A DNA stretch of 64,000 nt from positions 1-64,000 of the forward strand of contig NZ_JACOQL010000004.1 of the NCBI RefSeq assembly GCF_014490725.1, in the 5' to 3' direction. This DNA comes from Paracoccus amoyensis. GTDB taxonomy: Bacteria; Pseudomonadota; Alphaproteobacteria; Rhodobacterales; Rhodobacteraceae. A program made the position numbers and the translations under genes. Positions 9,724-15,790 of this stretch are shown here, piece by piece (position 1 is the first letter of the stretch; the number at the start of each line of letters is the position of its first letter). The notes under the pieces are model-generated. The model was given only the letters and a program-made list of their open reading frames with translations. It was not told the DNA's origin and made no database searches.

Positions 9724-9918
9724 ATGCGTGACAATGAATGCGGGCCGGCCGCCATGTCTGAACTGGATGAGCCTCTGTCCGACTTGCTGGCTCAAGTCAA
9801 GAAAGAGCCGATTTCTACGGAGTTACAGGAATTGGCGGCCCGTCTGGATGCCGCGCTGCTGACAGCCCGGGTCACCCGCAGCGCCGCCGAGAATGAACCA
9901 CAAAGAGACATATCCTGA
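9724..9918 (+). CDS. nepR: NepR-like anti-sigma factor
   Basis: 64 aa. ATG 9724 follows GAGGTGCGG; ATG 9754 (MSELDEPL) is a possible later start. The helical core EPISTELQELAARLDAAL matches the short, acidic-then-basic NepR pattern. In alphaproteobacteria NepR holds EcfG sigma inactive until phosphorylated PhyR titrates it away. The next gene, 94 nt downstream, is an EcfG-type sigma factor, the standard partner order. No phyR gene lies in the window. Confidence 0.7.
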   Translation: MRDNECGPAAMSELDEPLSDLLAQVKKEPISTELQELAARLDAALLTARVTRSAAENEPQRDIS

Positions 9919-10012
9919 TGGCCAGATGATCCTTGCCCGGCACGGCAAGCGCGGAACCCGGCTTGCCCGGAGGCGTTGATCCGGCGTTACTACTCGGGAG
10001 CATCGGATCGTC

Positions 10013-10486
10013 ATGTCGGACGACATACTCACCCAGATACCGGCCCTTCGAGCATATTCACGGGTGTTGTGCAGATCAGTTCCGGAAGCAGAAGATCTGG
10101 TTCAGGAAACCCTTCTGCGCGCAATAGAAAATGCCCATCGCTATCAACCGGGCACCCATCTGCGCGCCTGGCTGTTCACCATCATGCGGAATCGCTTTCG
10201 GACGAATTGCGGAAAAAGCGCCCGTGAGCGCACGGGGGCCGCAGACTGCATTTCCACCATGCCACGAGTGAAGCCGCCACAGGAATGGCATCTGCAGGCG
10301 AACCATATGTGGGCCGCGCTGAAAGATATCCCGCCGCATTACCGCGAGGCGATCATTCTGGTCGGCGTTCTGGGCGAAAGCTATCGGGACGCGGCGCAGA
10401 TCCTCGGCTGCGATATCGGCACGATAAAAAGTCGTGTGAACCGTGCGCGGTCGATATTGCACAAGGTGGTCGAACCAATGCTGTGA
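10013..10486 (+). CDS. ecfG: EcfG-type RNA polymerase sigma factor (general stress response)
   Basis: 157 aa. Sigma-2 region has AEDLVQETLLRAIENAHRYQPGTHLRAWLF and sigma-4 has ESYRDAAQILGCDIGTIKSRVNRAR, both typical of EcfG. It directs RNA polymerase to GGAAC...GTT promoters. Five such sites precede neighbouring genes or operons, so it probably controls its own neighbourhood. ATG 10013 was chosen because it starts the conserved N-terminus. A hairpin terminator follows at 10497. Confidence 0.85.
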   Translation: MSDDILTQIPALRAYSRVLCRSVPEAEDLVQETLLRAIENAHRYQPGTHLRAWLFTIMRNRFRTNCGKSARERTGAADCISTMPRVKPPQEWHLQANHMWAALKDIPPHYREAIILVGVLGESYRDAAQILGCDIGTIKSRVNRARSILHKVVEPML

Positions 10487-10496
10487 TCCCGCGAAA

Positions 10497-10524
10497 GACC
10501 CGGCGAGGGGGTTACCGGGTCCTT
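10497..10524 (+). terminator. Terminator of ecfG
   Basis: Stem GACCCGG (10497-10503) pairs with CCGGGTC (10515-10521) and is followed by CTTT. It lies 10 nt after the ecfG stop. Confidence 0.6.
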
Positions 10525-10592
10525 TGCACGCATGGCTGAAGGCAAGACCGCCTTCACCGCAGCGGTTTGGCGGTGGTGCGGATTGGCGTTGC

Positions 10593-11090
10593 TCAGCGAC
10601 CGTTCATTGCCTCTTGGTTGCCCTCACTTTCGGCGATTTCGCTTAGCAGCTCATCCGCCGCCGATTCCTCGTTCAGCGTCTGTTCCAGAAGGGCTGCCGC
10701 ATCATTCAGCCCAAGCTGCTGCGCCCATTGCCGCAAGGTGCCATAACGCGCGATCTCATAATGCTCGGCCGCTTGTCCCGCCGCGATCAGTCCGGCATCC
10801 AGTGCCGGCGCGCCGCTGAAGTCGGACATCACCTCCTCGCCTTCCTCGATGATCCCGTCGATCGCCTGACAGGTCTTGCCGCGCGCCGGCTTGCCGATGA
10901 TCTCGAAAACCTGCTGCAAGCGCTCGACATGGGTTTCGGTTTCAGCCCGGTGATCTTCGAAGGCCTGACGCAGCCGGTCGGATTGCGCCCCTTGAGCCAT
11001 CTTCTTCAGCGCCTTCAGCAACTGCCGTTCGGCATAATAGATGTCTTTCAGCGTTTCATGGAACAGATCGTCAAGTAGCTTCTCGGCCAT
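10593..11090 (-). CDS. DUF892 / YciF-type ferritin-like stress protein
   Basis: 165 aa, all-helical. It has the family start LLDDLFHETLKDIYYAERQLLKAL, then HRAETETHVERLQQVFE and EHYEIARYGTLRQWAQ. Glu and His residues in these helices form the di-metal site of the ferritin-like fold in known members. YciF proteins are induced by general stress. The gene is divergent from 11226 and preceded by its own EcfG-like promoter. Confidence 0.85.
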   Translation of the reverse strand: MAEKLLDDLFHETLKDIYYAERQLLKALKKMAQGAQSDRLRQAFEDHRAETETHVERLQQVFEIIGKPARGKTCQAIDGIIEEGEEVMSDFSGAPALDAGLIAAGQAAEHYEIARYGTLRQWAQQLGLNDAAALLEQTLNEESAADELLSEIAESEGNQEAMNGR

Positions 11091-11137
11091 CGGATATCTC
11101 CTTCAATGTGTGAAAGCCCTGGATTGAAGGGGTGAGT

Positions 11138-11162
11138 AACCGGCGACGGGATAAAATGTTCC
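11138..11162 (-). promoter_or_regulatory. Candidate EcfG-type promoter (minus strand)
   Basis: On the minus strand GGAAC (complement of 11158-11162), 17-nt spacer, GTT (complement of 11138-11140), 48 nt upstream of the DUF892 start. It abuts a second site on the plus strand: both -35 elements form the palindrome GTTCCCGGGAAC (11158-11169). Confidence 0.65.
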
Positions 11163-11164
11163 CG

Positions 11165-11189
11165 GGAACAAAACGCCGCCCGGCAGGTT
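11165..11189 (+). promoter_or_regulatory. Candidate EcfG-type promoter (plus strand)
   Basis: GGAAC at 11165-11169, 17-nt spacer, GTT at 11187-11189, 36 nt before the start of the membrane protein operon at 11226. Back-to-back with the minus-strand site. Confidence 0.65.
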
Positions 11190-11225
11190 CTTGGCGTCGG
11201 AAACCGCGAGATTGCCGGAGGCCCC

Positions 11226-11936
11226 ATGTCCGATCCGAATTCAACTGCCCGAAACGATCACGGCTGGCTGCTGGCAGGCATCTGGGCGTCGCTGCTGTCA
11301 GCAGTGGTGCTCGGCCTGCTGTCGGTCACACGCGGACTGCCTGTCTGGATGCCGCTGAATGTCCCCACCCATGCGTTTTACGGTCCCGAAGTTGCACAGG
11401 AAACCGCCCTGGACCTGTCCCATACGGCCGTGGGAGGCTTCATCCACGTGGTGGCGTGTTTTTTCTGGGCGGCGGTCGCGGTGGTCATCCTCCGAATCCT
11501 GCGCAGGTTTCGCATTGGATCGGTCTGGCTTGCCGGACTGGGCACCGCCGTGCTGGCGGGGCTGATCGACTATGGGGTGATGCCCATGCGCCTGCGACCG
11601 GGTTGGGAACTGGTTCTGTCGCCCTTCGGAGTCGCGATCGGCCTGCTGGCCCTGGGGATCGGCCTGTCGCTAGGCTTGCGCGGCATGGGATCGCCGGAAC
11701 AAGCCGGAACGCCATTCCAGTCCGCGGAAACGACCCCGGTGACCGCCATGATCGTTTCGGCAGAAGAACAGCCTCGCTCCGAACTGGAACGGCTGCGCCA
11801 TCCCGGTCCGCATGTGATCGACCAGCGCCAACAGCGCATCGACCCCGCCAACCAGGTGACGGAAGATCCGAACTTTCGTCACCACAACACCAAGCAGCCC
11901 GGCGAGCCGGGCGATGACGAAAGGCAGACCCCATGA
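11226..11936 (+). CDS. Four-helix membrane protein, unknown function, in stress operon
   Basis: 236 aa. Membrane helices at about 14-36, 68-93, 98-118 and 130-150, then a hydrophilic C-terminal tail of about 80 residues rich in charged residues (PRSELERLRHPGPHVIDQRQQR). No family was recognised with certainty. It overlaps the SDR gene by 4 nt (ATGA), so the two are translated together from the EcfG-like promoter at 11165. Confidence 0.75.
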   Translation: MSDPNSTARNDHGWLLAGIWASLLSAVVLGLLSVTRGLPVWMPLNVPTHAFYGPEVAQETALDLSHTAVGGFIHVVACFFWAAVAVVILRILRRFRIGSVWLAGLGTAVLAGLIDYGVMPMRLRPGWELVLSPFGVAIGLLALGIGLSLGLRGMGSPEQAGTPFQSAETTPVTAMIVSAEEQPRSELERLRHPGPHVIDQRQQRIDPANQVTEDPNFRHHNTKQPGEPGDDERQTP

Positions 11937-12790
11937 TCGACTATCCAAAACCGCCCTTCCCCGAACAGCAGCAATCGCTGCCGGGCACGTTCCAGAAGAT
12001 GGATCCCCGTCCCGATCACGGCGAGGAGAGCTGGCGCGGCGCCGACCGGCTGAAGGGAAAGGTGGCGCTGATCACCGGCGGGGACAGCGGCATCGGCCGG
12101 GCCGTCGCCATCGCCTATGCCCGCGAAGGCGCTGATGTGGCGCTGTCCTGGCTGAACGAGACCGACGACGCGGCCAGCACCGCCGATCTGGTGCGCAAGG
12201 CCGGGCGCGAATGCCTGTCCATCGCCGGCGACATCGCCGACCCAGACCATTGCCGCAGGATCGTCGCCGATGTGGTGGACCGTTTCGGGCGCATCGACAT
12301 CCTGGTCAACAATGCCGCCCATCAGGAGGTTTTCGAGACGATCGAGGACATTCCCGACGACGAATGGCGGCGCACCTTCGCGGTCAATATCGACGCGATC
12401 TTCTATCTGACCAAGGCGGCGGTGCCGCATATGCCCAGGGGCAGCGCGATCATCAACACCGCCTCGATCAACGCCGACAAGCCGAACCCGACGCTTCTGG
12501 CCTATGCCACCACCAAGGGCGCGATCCAGAATTTCAGCATTGGGCTGGCGCAGATGCTGGCCGATCGCGGCATCCGAGTGAATTGTGTGGCCCCCGGCCC
12601 GGTCTGGACGCCGCTGATCCCGGCCAGCATGCCGCCCGAGAAGGTCGCAGAATTCGGCGCCGACTACCCGATGGGCCGCCCAGCCCAGCCGGTCGAGCTG
12701 GCCTCGGCCTATGTGATGCTGGCCGAGCCGATGTCGAGCTATGTCTCGGGTGCGACCATCGCCGTCACCGGCGGCAAGCCGATGATCTGA
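11933..12790 (+). CDS. SDR-family oxidoreductase (YghA-like)
   Basis: 285 aa. Rossmann motif TGGDSGIG (NAD(P) binding), NNAA motif, catalytic Ser-Tyr-Lys set in TASINADKPNPTLLAYATTKGA, and a long N-terminal extension (PKPPFPEQQQSLPG...MDPRPDHGEESWRG) typical of the YghA/general-stress SDR group. Substrate unknown. Coupled to the upstream membrane protein, so probably part of the EcfG regulon. Confidence 0.85.
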   Translation: MIDYPKPPFPEQQQSLPGTFQKMDPRPDHGEESWRGADRLKGKVALITGGDSGIGRAVAIAYAREGADVALSWLNETDDAASTADLVRKAGRECLSIAGDIADPDHCRRIVADVVDRFGRIDILVNNAAHQEVFETIEDIPDDEWRRTFAVNIDAIFYLTKAAVPHMPRGSAIINTASINADKPNPTLLAYATTKGAIQNFSIGLAQMLADRGIRVNCVAPGPVWTPLIPASMPPEKVAEFGADYPMGRPAQPVELASAYVMLAEPMSSYVSGATIAVTGGKPMI

Positions 12791-12803
12791 GAAGGGCGTG
12801 ATC

Positions 12804-13031
12804 ATGACCAAACGCATTGCCATTCTTGTCTGTGGCATCGTCGCGGGCTTTGCCCTGAAGGAATTGACGAAAGCTTTTACATGGCGGGGCACAGATTCGC
12901 GGCAGCGGATCCGTTCGGCCGGCCGTCGCGAGATGCGGAATCCGCTGCACGATGGGGACATCGTCGATGAACGGGCCGACCAATCCTTTCCGGCATCCTT
13001 TCCCGCAAGCGATCCGCCGGCGACATATTGA
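12804..13031 (+). CDS. Small protein with N-terminal helix and SFPASDPP tail
   Basis: 75 aa. One hydrophobic N-terminal segment (IAILVCGIVAGFA) is followed by a basic middle and the motif DIVDERADQSFPASFPASDPPATY. SFPASDPP-type motifs recur in many small alphaproteobacterial stress proteins of unknown function. It begins 13 nt after the SDR gene, so it is likely the third gene of that operon. A bidirectional hairpin follows. Confidence 0.7.
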   Translation: MTKRIAILVCGIVAGFALKELTKAFTWRGTDSRQRIRSAGRREMRNPLHDGDIVDERADQSFPASFPASDPPATY

Positions 13032-13042
13032 CGGAGGAAAAT

Positions 13043-13069
13043 CGGACGAAGGCTGCGCACCTTCGTCCG
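13043..13069. terminator. Bidirectional terminator between convergent genes
   Basis: Stem CGGACGAAGG (13043-13052) pairs with CCTTCGTCCG (13060-13069), 7-nt loop. TCATCTT follows on the plus strand and ATTTTCC on the minus strand. It lies between the plus gene ending at 13031 and the minus gene ending at 13092. Confidence 0.75.
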
Positions 13070-13091
13070 TCATCTTGGCCGCAGGGAAAAA

Positions 13092-13274
13092 TCAGCCCTT
13101 GTGCTCGGGCTTCCCCTTGCGTGGCGTGCTCGCCAATTCTTCGAGCTCGTCTTCGGTCATCGAGTCATACATCTCTTTCGACGCGCCCCGCAGTTCGTCC
13201 TTGCGCGCCTCACCACGCTTGACCGAAAGCGCGACGGCGGCGGCCTGCTGTTGTGCCTGTGACTTGGCTGGCAT
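13092..13274 (-). CDS. DUF3008 family small protein
   Basis: 60 aa. MPAKSQAQQQAAAVALSVKRGE at the start and a MYDSMTEDELEELAST tail are the hallmarks of the DUF3008 family, whose function is unknown. ATG 13274 was preferred over an adjacent GTG at 13277 and is preceded by AGGAGAAC. Likely a stress protein by location. Confidence 0.85.
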   Translation of the reverse strand: MPAKSQAQQQAAAVALSVKRGEARKDELRGASKEMYDSMTEDELEELASTPRKGKPEHKG

Positions 13275-13308
13275 CACGTTCTCCTGTGGCGATGGACGAC
13301 CAGCCCGT

Positions 13309-13333
13309 GACCGGCCCGTGAAACGGGCCGGTC
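13309..13333 (-). terminator. Hairpin after the PRC-barrel gene
   Basis: Eleven-base perfect stem GACCGGCCCGT (13309-13319) / ACGGGCCGGTC (13323-13333) with a 3-nt loop. It sits 12 nt beyond the stop of the minus-strand gene at 13345. No clear T tract. Confidence 0.6.
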
Positions 13334-13344
13334 GAACGGCGATG

Positions 13345-13641
13345 TTATGCCCGATAGTCCGGCATTTCCTTCAACTGATCCTTGGTCCAACTCGTTACAG
13401 CGTGAACATCGCCATTTGCGTCGCGCATGAATTGCAGTTCGCGCGCCGAAACCTGCACGGGTTTCGATCCGATGCCCAGAAAGCCGCCGACATCGAGCAC
13501 CACCTGGGCGTCGCCACCCGTCCCGATGACTTCCGATACACTGCCGATCTTTTCGTCCTGCGGCCCGTAAACGGTCGCGCCATTCAATGTGGCCTCGGTC
13601 AGATCGGTGTCAAGCAGCCGGACATGTTTGCTATGGTCCAT
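13345..13641 (-). CDS. PRC-barrel domain protein
   Basis: 98 aa from ATG at 13641. A single PRC-barrel: LNGATVYGPQDEKIGSVSEV, VVLDVGGFLGIGSKPVQVS, then the C-terminal WTKDQLKEMPDY. PRC-barrel proteins of this type are common in alphaproteobacterial stress regulons; the biochemical role is not known. The EcfG-like promoter is 33 nt upstream. Confidence 0.85.
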   Translation of the reverse strand: MDHSKHVRLLDTDLTEATLNGATVYGPQDEKIGSVSEVIGTGGDAQVVLDVGGFLGIGSKPVQVSARELQFMRDANGDVHAVTSWTKDQLKEMPDYRA

Positions 13642-13674
13642 TCGAGTATCCTCCTTGGATGTTGAGGCCGTGTT

Positions 13675-13699
13675 AACCGGCAGGGTACCGGTCTGTTCC
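13675..13699 (-). promoter_or_regulatory. Candidate EcfG-type promoter (minus strand)
   Basis: On the minus strand GGAAC (complement of 13695-13699), 17-nt spacer, GTT (complement of 13675-13677). It lies upstream of the PRC-barrel gene. Confidence 0.6.
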
Positions 13700-13814
13700 C
13701 TCACAGTCGCGTGAGTGCTTTCGTGTAAACATTTCGTGCAAACATGGGGAAACATTTGGCCGCCCAATCTGTTCAACGGCCCTCGCATTTCGCGTCCTCA
13801 CAGGAGGAGAAGAC

Positions 13815-14140
13815 ATGAAACATGTGTTCGCCACGACCGCGCTTGCCTTGGTGCTTGGGACCGGTGCTGCTTACGTGCGAACCACGACAGCGCCGGCCGA
13901 ACCAGATGCCACGACCACAACCGAAACCGCGGCTAGCATCACGGTGCCCGAAGGCTATGCCGAGAGCAATGCCCACTGACAGCGGAGCTTCTGCAGGACA
14001 TCACGGTCTACGACGCAAGCGGCGAAGAGATCGGAGAGGTTTGCAGGGTGATCTTTTTCGATGGCACAACGTCGCTTCAGGCCGATGCAGACAGCATGGA
14101 CACATCAGGCGCTGACACGGCAGTGCCAACCGATACCGCA
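13815..14140 (+). pseudogene. Secreted PRC-barrel-like protein, frameshifted and truncated
   Basis: ATG 13815 follows AGGAGGAGAAGAC. The first 54 codons give a signal peptide (MKHVFATTALALVLGTGAAY) and a Thr/Glu-rich linker, then stop at 13977-13979. Straight after, in another frame, comes LTAELLQDITVYDASGEEIG, which looks like the start of a PRC-barrel domain. The homology ends near 14140 where an acyl-CoA dehydrogenase fragment begins. A short secreted peptide could still be made. Confidence 0.55.
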
Positions 14141-14141
14141 G

Positions 14142-14470
14142 GGACGCATGCTGGCCGATATAACCGAGGATCATATTGGTCGAGATCGGCGCCACCTGAT
14201 AGAGCCGCGTTTCGCGGAACTTGCGTTCCACATCATATTCGTTGGCGAAGCCGAAGCCGCCATGGAACTGGATGCAGGCATTCGCCGCCTCCCAACTGGA
14301 TTTGGCCGCGACGTATTTCGCCATGTTGGCCTCGGCCCCGCAGGGCTGGTCGGCCTCATAGAGCCGGCAGGCCTGCCAGCGCATCAGGTTGGCGGCCTCG
14401 ACCTCGATGAAGGCCTCGGCAATGGGGAATTGCACCCCCTGATTGGCACCAATGGGGCGGTCGAAGACTG
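14142..14470 (-). pseudogene. Acyl-CoA dehydrogenase, C-terminal fragment
   Basis: About 110 codons running VFDRPIGANQGVQFPIAEAF, MRWQACRLYEADQPCG, ANACIQFHGGFGFANEYDVE and VAPISTNMILGYIG, the typical C-terminal domain of acyl-CoA dehydrogenases. The N-terminal two-thirds and the last residues are missing. Debris, not functional. Confidence 0.8.
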
Positions 14471-14508
14471 AGCTACTTCCCCGATCCTTGGACAGATTTT
14501 CGGCTGAT

Positions 14509-14617
14509 TTAAGCTACTGCCTGTGCCTGCTGATCGGTTTCAATGCTGTTCAGGTAGACCACGGCGGGCGGCTGTCCGCCATGGGCGGCGTGTGGTCGCC
14601 GGTGGTTGTAGAAGGTT
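14509..14617 (-). pseudogene. Transposase (IS3-like) C-terminal fragment
   Basis: The final 30 or so codons contain FYNHRRPHAAHGGQPPAVVY, the common ending of IS3-group OrfB proteins. It is joined directly to an integrase fragment in another frame. Confidence 0.65.
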
Positions 14618-14621
14618 ATCG

Positions 14622-14936
14622 GTCGACCAGATCCGGAAAGCGCGGCGCTTCGCGGATTTCCTCTCGCTCCGACAATGGGTCCAGCCCGCTGTCGATGACG
14701 CGGCGCAGCGCCTTGGCGCGCTCGCGGGCGGCGGTCACGTTCCATTCTGGCCAGCGCCCGATGGTCAGCCGTCGCTGCCGCCCAGCGGCGCGGTAATCGA
14801 ACATGAAGCTGCGACCGCCCGACGGGTAGATGCAGATCGACAGCCCCAGTACCTCGGTGTCGAATATCTGCCATGCCTTCACGCGCCGCTCGGCCGCCCG
14901 AACCAGTTTTTCGGTCAATCTTTCTCTGTTTCGCAA
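14622..14936 (-). pseudogene. Tyrosine integrase, N-terminal fragment
   Basis: About 105 codons of a P4-type integrase: the arm-binding DUF4102 region with FDTEVLGLSICIYPSGGRSF and RRLTIGRWPEWNVTAARERAK. It breaks off at FPDLVDR before the core-binding and catalytic domains. No intact integrase was found in segment A. Confidence 0.75.
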
Positions 14937-15128
14937 GGCTCAAACCTCTGTTTTGCAATCCGACACATGCGTAGAAGTGCCGGCCTATCAACGGATTGAT
15001 CTGCCAGCCGGAAAACAGGCGCAGACCGGCGTGCGAGGGCAGGGAAGGGTGCCGGTCGGGAGAAAGCGGCTATTGATTGCACTGCAATCACGGCCTATTC
15101 TATCTCAGGTGGAAACCGGAGCAGGCAT

Positions 15129-15374
15129 ATGGCGAGCATCACGATTCGAAATCTCGATGACGGCATCAAGCGCCGCCTGCGCGTGCGCGCGGCCGAGCAT
15201 GGGCGATCGATGGAGGAAGAGGCCCGCGAAATCCTGCGCGAGGTGGTCGGCGACACCCGTCCACCCATGAACCTGGCCCATCGACTGCGCGCGCGTGTCG
15301 CCGAAATCGGCGGCGTCGATCTGGACATCCCCGCCCGCGATCCCATGCGCGCCCCGCCTGCCTTCGATCAATGA
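15129..15374 (+). CDS. FitA-like ribbon-helix-helix antitoxin
   Basis: 81 aa. MASITIRNLDDGIKRRLRVRAAEHGRSMEEEAREIL is the RHH DNA-binding fold of FitA/VapB antitoxins. The C-terminal part should wrap the toxin. A GGAG ribosome site lies 7 nt upstream. It overlaps the toxin start (ATGA), the usual arrangement. It probably represses its own operon. Confidence 0.85.
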   Translation: MASITIRNLDDGIKRRLRVRAAEHGRSMEEEAREILREVVGDTRPPMNLAHRLRARVAEIGGVDLDIPARDPMRAPPAFDQ

Positions 15375-15790
15375 TAATTCTCGATACCAATGCCCTGTCG
15401 GAAATCCTGCGCCCGGCACCGGAACAGCGTGTCGTCGACTGGCTGGCGACGCGGGATGGCGCCACAATCCATCTGACCGCCATCACCGAGGCCGAGTTGC
15501 GCCACGGCGTTGCGATCCTGCCCGCGGGCAAGCGCCGCGACGGCCTGGCCAGGATGATCGACCAGATCGTGCGGGAGGATTTCGCGGGCCGCATCCTGCC
15601 CTTCGACAGCCCGGCGGCCGAAGCCTTCGCCGTCATCGGTGCCGCCCGCCGCGCGATGGGTCGCCCGATCATGCATGCCGACTGCCAGATCGCCGCCATC
15701 GCGCGGGTCCATGGCGCGACCGTCGCCACCCGCAACACGCCGGATTTCGCCGATTGCGGCATCGACCTGATCAACCCGTGGAAGACCTGA
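15371..15790 (+). CDS. FitB/VapC-like PIN-domain toxin
   Basis: 139 aa PIN domain RNase. Acidic catalytic residues are visible in MIILDTNALSE (Asp5), TEAELRHG (Glu), ADCQIAAIA and TRNTPDFAD. It would cleave RNA unless bound by the preceding antitoxin. The stop lies directly before the methyltransferase start, so the pair may also stabilise the defence operon. Confidence 0.85.
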   Translation: MIILDTNALSEILRPAPEQRVVDWLATRDGATIHLTAITEAELRHGVAILPAGKRRDGLARMIDQIVREDFAGRILPFDSPAAEAFAVIGAARRAMGRPIMHADCQIAAIARVHGATVATRNTPDFADCGIDLINPWKT

